This document shows positions 33,821-41,691 of a stretch of 64,000 nucleotides of DNA, piece after piece. This stretch comes from Methanobacteriota archaeon. GTDB taxonomy: Archaea > Halobacteriota > Methanomicrobia > Methanomicrobiales > Methanocorpusculaceae. The notes under the pieces are model-generated. The model ran no database searches, was not told the origin of the DNA, and saw only the letters and a list, made by a program, of their open reading frames with translations. The stretch is taken from assembly GCA_023396065.1 (NCBI GenBank), contig JAEWXF010000021.1, forward strand, positions 1-64,000, in the 5' to 3' direction. Both the position numbers and the translations under genes were made by a program. Each line of letters begins with the position of its first letter. Within the stretch, counting starts at the first letter, position 1.

Positions 33821-33843
33821 TTTTTTCCGCAAAACCCTGCAAC

Positions 33844-33850
33844 TATATAT
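33844..33850 (+). promoter_or_regulatory. TATA-like element upstream of the acyl-CoA ligase gene
   Basis: TATATAT lies 18-24 bases before the ATG at 33868, close enough that the transcript may be leaderless or begin near the start codon. Confidence 0.35.
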
Positions 33851-33867
33851 GTCTGCCATGGAAAAAT

Positions 33868-35583
33868 ATGAGACAGAAACAGTGGGGGACACACAACATA
33901 TCAGCAGTACATATTCCGAATGACGTCCGAAGATCCCTGTATGCCATGTTCCGGTTTGGAGAAACACGGGCAGGACCAGACAGTACCGCACTCGCCTATT
34001 ACGGCCGGCACATCTCCTACGGTGAACTGCTCACCGACATTCATGTATGTGCTGCCGGGCTGCGGGCCCACGGAGTCAGACCCGGAGACCACGTAACAAT
34101 ATTTCTGCCGAACATTCCCCAGTGCGTCATCGCCGTGTATGCAGTAAACATGATCGGTGCCGTCTGCAACATGGTTCATCCCCTTTCAACAGCTGCAGAA
34201 ACCGGATACGCGGTGGATCTGACCGAAAGCAAATACATCTTCACCTTTGAAATCAACGAAGCCCTCTGCTCAGGGATGGATGCAGAGATTATCCGGTGCA
34301 GAACCCCCGCTTATTTCCCGAAAACCTTCAAAGGATCCCTGATGCGCTGGATTTACCAGCGTGCGGTGCGGAAATCCCTCCCCGGAGAAGATGTCAAAAA
34401 GATCACCGAATGGGATGACCTGATGGCAGACGGTCAGAGCGAAATCGGCCGGAACGGAGTGCCCGAGGAACGAACCACAGAAGACGATGTAGCAGTCATT
34501 ATGTACACCGGGGGAACCACCGGTCCTGCAAAAGGAGTAATGCTGACCAACTTCGCCATAAACAGCGTCGTTGCACAGCTGATCATCGGTATCGGCGGCG
34601 ATGAAATCGACGTCGGCGACGGATTTCTGGCAATACTCCCCCTCTTCCATGCATTTGGTCTGGCGGTAGCCGTCCATACCCCGCTGACCGCCGGACTGAA
34701 AGTCATCCTGCTGCCGAGGTTTGATCCCCGGGAATGCGCCCATGCAATACTCTCGGAAAAAGCTGCATACATTGCAGGTGTCCCCGCCATGTATGAACGG
34801 ATGTACCCGGAGTTCTCCGGAAAAGATCTTTCCTTCATCAAACTGATCGTCTGCGGCGGTGACCGGGTCGGCGAAAGTCTGACCACCCGGTACAACCAGC
34901 TGCTGCGCGAGGGAGGAGCAAAAGTGCGGTTCCGGCCTGGTTACGGACTGACCGAAGCATGCAGTGTCTGCATCCTCTCCCGCGACGGATACTCCGCCCT
35001 CCCCGCCGGATGTATCGGCATACCGCTTGACGGAAACCGGGTATGCACCGTAGAACCGGGAACAACAAACGTACTGCCGGACGGTGAAGAGGGAGAACTC
35101 TGTGTACTGAGCAGCGCAGTCATGACCGGATATTATCATGACGCCGACTCCACAAACGCAGTACGAAAACTGCACGCAGACGGAAATATCTGGCTGCACA
35201 CCGGCGACATAGTCAGGATTGAACCGGACGGAAACGTCTGCTTCCGGTCACGGCACAAACGGCTGGTAAAGGTGAACGGATATAACGTGTACCCGATGCT
35301 GATAGAAGAGGTAATGCAGACACATCCCGACGTTGCAGAAGTCTGTGCAATCGGCATTCCCTGGAAACGGGACACACGCATCAAGTTGTTTGTAACATTG
35401 AAACGAAAGATGGACCCGCTGGAAGCAGAACGCAAACTGATTGAGTATGCAGTTGAGAGGCTGAACCGCTGGAGTATACCCGCCTCCGTAGAAATTGTCA
35501 AATCCCTCCCCAGAACAAAAATGGAAAAAACCGACTATCGCGCGCTGGAAAATCGCGAACTCAAACGAAACGGGCAGCAGTAA
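33868..35583 (+). CDS. Acyl-CoA ligase (AMP-forming, ANL superfamily)
   Basis: 571 residues. The AMP-binding P-loop is YTGGTTGPAKGVML; RPGYGLTEACSV, a GEEGELCV turn, HTGDIVRI and the C-terminal catalytic lysine in LPRTKMEKTDYR are present. This is a long-chain fatty-acid-like CoA ligase, though archaeal members may activate other acids. An insert (about 140-195, including RCRTPAYFPK) lengthens the N-domain. It is alone between priL and the small membrane gene, and ends at a T-rich terminator. Confidence 0.87.
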   Translation: MRQKQWGTHNISAVHIPNDVRRSLYAMFRFGETRAGPDSTALAYYGRHISYGELLTDIHVCAAGLRAHGVRPGDHVTIFLPNIPQCVIAVYAVNMIGAVCNMVHPLSTAAETGYAVDLTESKYIFTFEINEALCSGMDAEIIRCRTPAYFPKTFKGSLMRWIYQRAVRKSLPGEDVKKITEWDDLMADGQSEIGRNGVPEERTTEDDVAVIMYTGGTTGPAKGVMLTNFAINSVVAQLIIGIGGDEIDVGDGFLAILPLFHAFGLAVAVHTPLTAGLKVILLPRFDPRECAHAILSEKAAYIAGVPAMYERMYPEFSGKDLSFIKLIVCGGDRVGESLTTRYNQLLREGGAKVRFRPGYGLTEACSVCILSRDGYSALPAGCIGIPLDGNRVCTVEPGTTNVLPDGEEGELCVLSSAVMTGYYHDADSTNAVRKLHADGNIWLHTGDIVRIEPDGNVCFRSRHKRLVKVNGYNVYPMLIEEVMQTHPDVAEVCAIGIPWKRDTRIKLFVTLKRKMDPLEAERKLIEYAVERLNRWSIPASVEIVKSLPRTKMEKTDYRALENRELKRNGQQ

Positions 35584-35594
35584 CAGCGTTCCCG

Positions 35595-35611
35595 AAAAAA
35601 AGATTTTTTTT
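35595..35611. terminator. A7-GA-T8 terminator between convergent genes
   Basis: A seven-A run, GA and an eight-T run lie between the acyl-CoA ligase stop and the stop of the small membrane gene; this can terminate in both directions. Confidence 0.5.
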
Positions 35612-35618
35612 ATTGAGG

Positions 35619-35798
35619 TTAAGAAATCGTGTCTTTGATCACCGTAAGACCTGCTGCGGTCAGAAATGCAATAAAGACCAGAAGGGCACCGATATACCCA
35701 TAGGCCGCCGGCATAATCATCGGCAGAACAAACATCATGATTGCAAACAGGATCAGTCCGGCCACACCAACGATAATATCTAGGATCCAGGATTTCAT
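35619..35798 (-). CDS. 59-residue membrane protein
   Basis: A short open frame from ATG 35798 to TAA at 35619, below common length cut-offs. Read on the minus strand it encodes about 59 residues in two hydrophobic stretches separated by a Pro/Gly turn (VGVAGLILFAIMMFVL, then GYIGALLVFIAFLTAAGL), ending VIKDTIS. AAGG immediately before ATG is a weak ribosome site. It diverges from the HD gene by 56 bases. A small two-helix membrane protein of unknown function; the pattern of hydrophobic residues in frame supports a real gene. Confidence 0.6.
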   Translation of the reverse strand: MKSWILDIIVGVAGLILFAIMMFVLPMIMPAAYGYIGALLVFIAFLTAAGLTVIKDTIS

Positions 35799-35854
35799 CC
35801 TTAGATACGTTGTCGTATGTGCTTTTATGGGTTTTCCCCGCCAATAGAATACGC

Positions 35855-36415
35855 ATGGAAATACTGAACACAGCAGAAGCCCTCTCCCTGCTGCACAGCC
35901 ACGTTACCTCCGAATCTCTGCGCGGTCACTGTCTGGCAACTGCTGCGGTCATGAAAGGACTTGCAGCAGAGCTGAACGAGGATACTGATCTCTGGGAACA
36001 GATAGGAATACTGCATGACATCGACTTCGAAGAAATCCACGAAGACATGAACCTGCACGGAATCCGGGGCTATGAGATTCTCCGGTATGCGGGCGTCCCC
36101 GATACAGTTGCAGAACCCATCCGCCGGCATAATCACATGCTGTTCGGCGGTCAGTACACAACACCCGTTGAAATATGCCTGCAGGTCGCAGACAGCGTCA
36201 GCGGCCTGGTAATCGCCTGCGCCTATGTAAAAGGCGGGAAAATTACCGACGTCACCCCGAAAACAGTTGCCAAAAAATACAAAACCGCATCATTTGCAGC
36301 AGGATGCAACCGGTCGAGAATCGCACTCGGAGATCACCTCATCCCGCGCGACCGCATGTATGAGATTGCAATTGCTGAAATCACCCGGATACGCGACCAG
36401 CTGGGACTGATGTAA
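35855..36415 (+). CDS. HD-domain hydrolase
   Basis: 186 residues from ATG 35855. RGHCLATAAVM, GILHDIDFEEI, HGIRGYEILRYAGVP and IRRHNHM make the HD metal site (H...HD...H...). HD proteins hydrolyse phosphate esters of nucleotides or signal molecules; the substrate is open. The next gene begins two bases after its stop, so it is linked to a ThiN-type protein and S17e. Confidence 0.8.
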   Translation: MEILNTAEALSLLHSHVTSESLRGHCLATAAVMKGLAAELNEDTDLWEQIGILHDIDFEEIHEDMNLHGIRGYEILRYAGVPDTVAEPIRRHNHMLFGGQYTTPVEICLQVADSVSGLVIACAYVKGGKITDVTPKTVAKKYKTASFAAGCNRSRIALGDHLIPRDRMYEIAIAEITRIRDQLGLM

Positions 36416-36417
36416 CC

Positions 36418-36930
36418 ATGACAGCAACAGACCAGTCTGCCGTACTGAAAGCACTGCAAAAAGCTCACGGCCGGATACTCGATGTTCCCCGGTACCTCCT
36501 GCCCAAAGAAGGCATAACACTTGCCTATGCCGTTCGGGACCCCCGGAGTGCCAAAGATGTAGCCGTTGTCCGGGGCTCCGGTGCCGGGTTCGGGGTAGAT
36601 GAACATATCGTACGGATACTGCTCACCACAACCCGGTTTGACCCGGACGTCCGCGCTGTGGGAATCATCCGCTACACCGAAGAAATCGCAGACGTCGTCC
36701 GGGAAACACTGCGTGACGTTGCCGAGTATGACCCGCTGAAATTTCCGAAAGGAATCTCCAGCATGGACTGGGGCATTGCCTCCTGCGTGCGAAACGGTGC
36801 ACCGCTTGCAATAATTGACTCTGGCACGAGTGAAAATCCCCCGGTAATCCGGCTGCTGGGTACCACCCCCGAGGAAGTTGCAAACAGAATACTTATCATA
36901 GCAGAACGACTTACATATATAGACATCTGA
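36418..36930 (+). CDS. Stand-alone ThiN domain (thiamine-phosphate synthase family)
   Basis: 170 residues matching the ThiN domain: FGVDEHIVRILLTTTRFDPDVRA carries the conserved His and Arg of the fold, and SMDWGI plus RLLGTTPEEVA follow. ThiN is usually the C-terminal half of archaeal ThiDN, where it joins pyrimidine and thiazole phosphates, or a sensor domain in ThiR regulators. Here it stands alone, with no DNA-binding or kinase domain, so enzyme or thiamine-phosphate sensor are both possible. Confidence 0.75.
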   Translation: MTATDQSAVLKALQKAHGRILDVPRYLLPKEGITLAYAVRDPRSAKDVAVVRGSGAGFGVDEHIVRILLTTTRFDPDVRAVGIIRYTEEIADVVRETLRDVAEYDPLKFPKGISSMDWGIASCVRNGAPLAIIDSGTSENPPVIRLLGTTPEEVANRILIIAERLTYIDI

Positions 36931-36940
36931 GGAATATCTC

Positions 36941-37135
36941 ATGGGAATTAAACCAAGCTATATTAAGAGTATGGGCGTCGCCCTCATGGAACAGCACGGA
37001 GCAAGCTTCAACAACGACTTCAACGACAACAAAGTCGTTGTCTCCGAAATCACCACCATCCAGAGCAAATCAATCCGGAACCGTGTTGCCGGATTCATTA
37101 CCCGCAAGGTCAATACAAACAACCGCCGCCGGTAA
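36941..37135 (+). CDS. rps17e: 30S ribosomal protein S17e
   Basis: 64 residues, the normal size. MGIKPSYIKSMGVALMEQHG and the basic C-terminus IRNRVAGFITRKVNTNN identify S17e. The start follows the ThiN stop by ten bases, with GAGGAATATC as ribosome site. Position after an HD and ThiN gene is unusual to me but gene order is tight. Confidence 0.95.
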   Translation: MGIKPSYIKSMGVALMEQHGASFNNDFNDNKVVVSEITTIQSKSIRNRVAGFITRKVNTNNRRR

Positions 37136-37237
37136 CTTTTCTTCACCCGCATTTTTCCGGGAGATATCCCGGGCTATACATTTTTGCCTCCCGAAAGGGA
37201 AATTACATTTAGCTCCTGCGCCCTAACTATACGTACT

Positions 37238-38131
37238 ATGTTCGAAGGTGTGATACCTGCACTCATCACGCCGTTTCACGAAGATGCATCCCAGTCTCTC
37301 GACATCGACGGACTGCGCAGCTGCATCGAACACGTGATAAACGGCGGAGTTCACGGGCTGCTACCCTGCGGCTCGACCGGTGAGTCGGCAACTATGACCC
37401 ACGCGGAGCATATCCGTGTGATTGAGGAGGCTGTCTCCGCTGCAAATAACCGTATTCCGGTCATTGCCGGAACCGGTTCCAACAATACCGAGGAAGCCCT
37501 GCTGATGACCCGGGCCGCCAAAATTGCGGGCGCTGACGGTGCGCTGCTGATCAGCCCGTACTACAATAAACCCAACCGGTCCGGTCTTCTGAAACACTAC
37601 AAAAAAGTCGCCGACATCGGCCTGCCGATCGTCGTCTACAACATCCCCGGACGCACCGGCCAGAATCTGCCGCCGGACCTGATTCTCGAAATGGTAAAAA
37701 CCATCCCGAACGTCGTCGCTGTCAAGGAAGCCAGTGGCAACATCGACCAGATGATGGCAATAATTCACGGTCTCGAAGACATTGAGCGTGACTATCCGTT
37801 TATCCTGACCTCGGGGGACGACTCCCTGATGCTGCCGGTGCTGTCCATCGGCGGAAAAGGGTGTATCTCGGTTACTGCAAACATTGAGCCAAAACGTATG
37901 GTTGCCATGTATGACGCATTTGTCAACGGCGATCAGGAGACCTCACGGAAGATTCACTATGAACTGATGGAGTTATCCAAATCAATGTTCATGGACGTGA
38001 ACCCGGTCCCGGTAAAACGTGCGGCAGAGATTCGCGGACTGATTCAGTCCGGGAACGTCCGGTTACCGCTGGACTCCCTGTCACCAGATATGAGTGCAAA
38101 ACTGCGTGAGGTGTTATCCCACTATGATTAA
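37238..38131 (+). CDS. dapA: 4-Hydroxy-tetrahydrodipicolinate synthase
   Basis: 297 residues from ATG 37238. PALITPFHED, LPCGSTGESATM, ISPYYNKPNRSG, VVYNIPGRTGQN and VAVKEASGN (Schiff-base Lys) are the DHDPS motifs. It condenses pyruvate and aspartate semialdehyde at the head of lysine synthesis. Its end overlaps dapB by eight bases. Confidence 0.95.
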   Translation: MFEGVIPALITPFHEDASQSLDIDGLRSCIEHVINGGVHGLLPCGSTGESATMTHAEHIRVIEEAVSAANNRIPVIAGTGSNNTEEALLMTRAAKIAGADGALLISPYYNKPNRSGLLKHYKKVADIGLPIVVYNIPGRTGQNLPPDLILEMVKTIPNVVAVKEASGNIDQMMAIIHGLEDIERDYPFILTSGDDSLMLPVLSIGGKGCISVTANIEPKRMVAMYDAFVNGDQETSRKIHYELMELSKSMFMDVNPVPVKRAAEIRGLIQSGNVRLPLDSLSPDMSAKLREVLSHYD

Positions 38132-38879
38132 AGTAATGATTTGCGGAGCAATGGGCCGTATGGGTACGACCATTGCGGGTATGGTTCGGGAAAATCCGGA
38201 ACTTGAGTTTATCGGCGGTGTCGACATCCGCGAGGGATTGATCTTCGATAAACCGGTGGTTTCCTCTGAGGGACTTGCCGCGTTCATCGACAAGTACAAA
38301 CCTGATGTAATGATCGACTTCACCGTTGCCTCGGCAACGATGGTGAATGCAAAAGTTGCGGCATCAAAGGGTGTGGCGCTGGTTATTGGCACCACCGGAT
38401 TTTCTCCGGAACAGGATGCCGAGCTGCTGGACGCAGTCAAAAACGTACCGGTGGTAAAAACAACGAACTTCAGTGTCGGCGTGAACATTTTCTGGGAGCT
38501 GGTCCGTGAAGCAGCAAAGCGGCTCGGTGATTACGACATTGAAGTAATTGAAGCCCACCACCGCCACAAAAAGGATGCACCAAGCGGAACGGCAAAGACC
38601 ATTCTGAACGTCATTGAAGAGGAGGTCGGCAGTCGCGAGGAGATGTACGGACGCTGCGGCATGACGGAACGGAAAAACGAGATTGGCGTGCATGTGATTC
38701 GCGGCGGTGATATTGTAGGAGATCACACCGTACAGTTCCATCAGAACTATGAAACAATTGAGTTGACCCACCGGGCATATGACCGGGCGGTGTTTGCCCG
38801 GGGTGCGGTGCGTGCGGCGGCCTGGGTGCCGGGTGAATGCCCTGGTGTCTATACCATGAAAGAGGTTCTCCACCTCTGA
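38124..38879 (+). CDS. dapB: 4-Hydroxy-tetrahydrodipicolinate reductase
   Basis: 251 residues from ATG 38124. MICGAMGRMG is the NAD(P) motif; GTTGFSPEQ, NFSVGVN and EAHHRHKKDAPSGTA (substrate site) are conserved. It reduces the DapA product. A strong hairpin follows downstream. The dapA-dapB pair sits 10 kb from dapL-lysA, so lysine genes are split into two operons. Confidence 0.95.
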   Translation: MIKVMICGAMGRMGTTIAGMVRENPELEFIGGVDIREGLIFDKPVVSSEGLAAFIDKYKPDVMIDFTVASATMVNAKVAASKGVALVIGTTGFSPEQDAELLDAVKNVPVVKTTNFSVGVNIFWELVREAAKRLGDYDIEVIEAHHRHKKDAPSGTAKTILNVIEEEVGSREEMYGRCGMTERKNEIGVHVIRGGDIVGDHTVQFHQNYETIELTHRAYDRAVFARGAVRAAAWVPGECPGVYTMKEVLHL

Positions 38880-38903
38880 CGATCGAACACGCACTTTTCT
38901 AAT

Positions 38904-38943
38904 GTAGGGTCTGCTGCCCGGGACGGGCAGCAACAGACCCTAC
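38904..38943 (+). terminator. Strong hairpin after dapB
   Basis: GTAGGGTCTG pairs perfectly with CAGACCCTAC, and inside it TGCCCG/CGGGCA forms a second stem. The stem of more than fourteen pairs is followed by CAAAAAAG, not a T-run, so it may be an RNA processing or stability element or a structured RNA end rather than a plain terminator. Confidence 0.5.
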
Positions 38944-39320
38944 AAAAAAGCACGTCTTCGATGCACTCGCCCTCCGGGGTGCGGAGTCTTGTCCGGGTGG
39001 TCCTCAATTCACCGATGAGGGAGGCCGTATTCAGAATACCCACTTCAGCGTGGAACCGAAATGATACACAAGATCTAAAGCTACGCGGGGCAGCGCCGAT
39101 GCGGAAATCTTCGGACATATGAAAAACGCGAATATCCTGTTTTATTCTATGTCAATTCGGGTAAATTCGCGTTATTTGCGCTATTCGTGGTTTTTTTCTT
39201 CATACGCCCAAAGATTCCCGGGAAACTTCCCTCAACAGGACAAACCGAAGATTTCCGCCGGGACGCGTTCGAAACCTATTTTTAGATACGGCCGAAATTA
39301 AATAAGTATTAGTGAGGTTA
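38944..39320. other. Intergenic stretch of unknown role
   Basis: About 380 bases between dapB and the ferredoxin gene with no convincing gene. Two short open frames cross it (minus 38849-39118; plus 39119-39301), but neither has a domain, a clear ribosome site or protein-like composition. The first half (about 38955-39070) is GC-rich with paired segments such as CCTC...GAGG; the second contains AACGCGAAT (39125-39133) inverted against ATTCGCGTT (39165-39173) and a degenerate nonamer repeat. It could be a structured RNA, a repeat-family copy or a mobile remnant. Confidence 0.4.
39165..39191. repeat. Degenerate tandem nonamer, three copies
   Basis: ATTCGCGTT, ATTTGCGCT, ATTCGTGGT run head to tail; the first copy is also the inverted partner of AACGCGAAT at 39125. 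Similar CGCG-ATT strings occur as dispersed intergenic repeats in other genomes, from memory; not checked here. Confidence 0.55.
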
Positions 39321-39326
39321 TTGAGA

Positions 39327-39500
39327 ATGGTAGCAGTAGTTAATAAAAACAAGTGTACCGGCTGTGCAACCTGTGTAGATATCTGCCCGGCAGCAGCAAT
39401 TGAACTTGCCGAAGATAAGGCAGTTGTAGATGCATCCGCCTGCGTTGACTGTGAAACCTGTGTGGATGAGTGCCCCGAAAGCGCCATCCACATGGAATAA
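39327..39500 (+). CDS. 2[4Fe-4S] ferredoxin
   Basis: 57 residues from ATG 39327 with GAGGT nine bases upstream. Two clusters are evident: CTGCATCVDICP and CVDCETCVDECP. A small soluble electron carrier; acidic, as usual. Partners in methanogens include hydrogenases and formylmethanofuran dehydrogenase, none in the window. A T-run (39502-39508) follows the stop. Confidence 0.93.
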   Translation: MVAVVNKNKCTGCATCVDICPAAAIELAEDKAVVDASACVDCETCVDECPESAIHME

Positions 39501-39501
39501 A

Positions 39502-39508
39502 TTTTTTT
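39502..39508 (+). terminator. T7 terminator after ferredoxin gene
   Basis: Seven T follow the stop codon by one base. Confidence 0.45.
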
Positions 39509-39548
39509 AGCATTTCGCAACGGAACCCGACACCGGGGAACCAACCCG

Positions 39549-40877
39549 TTATTTTTTCAGGATCTGTCTGATGAACAGATCAGCCATGGCTTTTCCAAAG
39601 TACATATGCGTATACCCGCCGGTTACCGAACCCGCAGTAATCCCGTCCCTGCCGTCAGAAATCCCCATACCGCGTTTCAGGGAAAACGCATACCGCACAT
39701 CTGCATCCGGAACAGCCCGTGAATAATGGAACTCATGGCCCCAGAACTCCGTTCCACAGGGAAACACGGACGTATCTGCAGTGACCGACCCGATCACATA
39801 GTTCAGTGCAACAAACCGCCGCTCCATCCGGCAGTCGGCATCCAGAATCCCGGTCATCGGATACGTCGTCCCGTCACTCAGCATAATACCGCGGGACAGC
39901 CACATCAGCCCGCCGCACTCCCCGAATACCGGAACATCTGCTGCCGCCGCACGCCGGAGCGCATCCTTGCAGGGGGATGCGGAAAGTTCCGCAGCATACA
40001 GTTCAGGATACCCGCCGCCGAAGTAGTACGCATCCGCCGGCGGCAGAGCATCATGAACCGGCGAGAAAAAGACCAGCTCCGCTCCCGCATATCTCAGGTA
40101 ATCGAAGTTGTCCCGATAGTAAAAACAGAATGCTTCATCCACGGCAACAGCAACCCGGACATGCGGATCCCCGCATGTCCCCGCATCCGGTACCAGCGGT
40201 ATCGGCGATGTCTCTTTGGCTACAGCAATCACCGCATCCAGATTGCAGTACTCCTCAACAAAAGCCCCGATCAGCTTCATCCGGGAATCCTCGCCGCCCA
40301 TCACCAGTCCCAGATGCCGGCTCTCCACAGTAAGTTCATCAGAACGCGGCAGCCAGCCGAGCAGGGGAACCGACAGTTCTCCGGTCGCCATCGCTTTATG
40401 CCGGTCACTCCCGCCTTTGGTCAGAATCAACCCGGCAACCCTGAGCCGGGAATCATACGTAGCATACCCGTTCACCAGTGCCGCAGTACTCCGGGACATC
40501 CCTTTCACATCCACAACAAGAATGACCGGTGCATCCAGCAGCCGCGCTACATGCGCCGTACTCGAACAGTCCGAACCGTCAATCCCGTCATAGAGACCCA
40601 TCACCCCTTCAATAACAGCAATATCCGCATCGGCAGAGGCCCGGGCAAAACAGTCACGAACCCCGTCCTCACCCATCATGAACGGATCCAGATTCCGGGA
40701 CGAACGTCCGCAGACAACCGTATGATGAGACGGATCAATAAAGTCCGGACCCACCTTAAACGGCTGGACCTTCAGCCCCCGCGCTGCCAGAGCAGCCATA
40801 ATCCCGGATGCTACCGTAGTTTTCCCGCATCCGCTGTGCGTCCCGGCAATAACGATCCGGGGAACAACCGGAGTCAT
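39549..40877 (-). CDS. a,c-Diamide synthase, CfbB/CbiA family
   Basis: 442 residues. The N-terminal P-loop GTHSGCGKTTVASGIM, VIEGVMGLYDG and the C-terminal GATase domain with FGECGGLMWLSRG (catalytic Cys) and GHEFHYSR define the family. Members amidate either cobyrinate (CbiA, for B12) or Ni-sirohydrochlorin (CfbB, for coenzyme F430). Both occur in methanogens and sequence reading cannot separate them reliably; nearby metal transport fits both. The gene overlaps the upstream nitroreductase gene by four bases. Confidence 0.85.
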   Translation of the reverse strand: MTPVVPRIVIAGTHSGCGKTTVASGIMAALAARGLKVQPFKVGPDFIDPSHHTVVCGRSSRNLDPFMMGEDGVRDCFARASADADIAVIEGVMGLYDGIDGSDCSSTAHVARLLDAPVILVVDVKGMSRSTAALVNGYATYDSRLRVAGLILTKGGSDRHKAMATGELSVPLLGWLPRSDELTVESRHLGLVMGGEDSRMKLIGAFVEEYCNLDAVIAVAKETSPIPLVPDAGTCGDPHVRVAVAVDEAFCFYYRDNFDYLRYAGAELVFFSPVHDALPPADAYYFGGGYPELYAAELSASPCKDALRRAAAADVPVFGECGGLMWLSRGIMLSDGTTYPMTGILDADCRMERRFVALNYVIGSVTADTSVFPCGTEFWGHEFHYSRAVPDADVRYAFSLKRGMGISDGRDGITAGSVTGGYTHMYFGKAMADLFIRQILKK

Positions 40878-41611
40878 TGTACCTCCCGTGGATAACCCGC
40901 AGCAGCCGCATAGATGAGGACCTGATCTTTCGAAGGATGCAGTGCTGCAGCTGCTGCATCATCAGAAAATGCACCGATCGCACAGACCCCGAGTCCTGCC
41001 TGAACCCCGGCCAGATAACAGTTCTGACAAATATGTCCCGCATCAAGGAAGATGTCCCGGTATCCGCGCTGCCCGTACTTCCAGACAGTCCGATAGGGAG
41101 TTGCCGCCCAGAAAAAGGTAACCGGCGCCCGGAGAACAGCAGGCTGCATCAGACATGCTTTGCTGAGCTGCATAATCGGCTCAGGCCCGCCCTCAATCAG
41201 TTCCAGAGCATGCCGGTCCGGCAGATACCGCCAGATACCTATGGGAACTCCGGAAACATTCTGAATCGCCGCATACGTATCAACCGGATGTAAGGCCCCG
41301 GCAGACGGAGCAGTCCGGTACATCAGCGCAGGTCCGGAGACACCCTGCATCGCCCACAGGAGATAGGAGAGAATCGGAAAAGGAACCGGAGACCCGGTAA
41401 AGATTCTGACACTTCTCCGCTGCCTGATCGCATCACGGAGATCCAGCGGCTCCAAAATCGTCTCCGACGGCTCAGGCAGAGGAAAAACCTCTGCGCCTTC
41501 GCCCGGAAGCGTAAGATAATCCGGTGGCGGCAGACCGCGTGCAGCATCCGTCATCTCTTCGGTCGGGTATTTCGTTACGTGCAAAAACGTGTATCCGGGA
41601 TCGTCGTGCAT
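40874..41611 (-). CDS. SagB/ThcOx-type nitroreductase
   Basis: 245 residues. LRDAIRQRRSVRIF with YLLWAMQGVSG and RTAPSAGALHPVDTYA match the SagB/ThcOx flavin oxidoreductase branch; HICQNCYLAGVQAGLGVCAIGAF follows. In thiazole-forming peptide systems SagB oxidises thiazolines, but no SagC/D partner is here, and many archaea have stand-alone copies. It is coupled by ATGA overlap to the CbiA/CfbB gene, suggesting a part in tetrapyrrole metabolism that is inferred only. Confidence 0.77.
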   Translation of the reverse strand: MHDDPGYTFLHVTKYPTEEMTDAARGLPPPDYLTLPGEGAEVFPLPEPSETILEPLDLRDAIRQRRSVRIFTGSPVPFPILSYLLWAMQGVSGPALMYRTAPSAGALHPVDTYAAIQNVSGVPIGIWRYLPDRHALELIEGGPEPIMQLSKACLMQPAVLRAPVTFFWAATPYRTVWKYGQRGYRDIFLDAGHICQNCYLAGVQAGLGVCAIGAFSDDAAAAALHPSKDQVLIYAAAAGYPREVQ

Positions 41612-41691
41612 AAGCGTATTCCTTAAATGATTGTGGTGTGTACAAATTAGAGTAATCTTTTGTTACGGCAAATAATATTGGTGATAGTGCG

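Noticed and set aside
38849..39301. Two short frames in the dapB-ferredoxin gap taken as genes
   Set aside because: No ribosome site or conserved pattern, and one overlaps the strong hairpin; the region is reported as non-coding.
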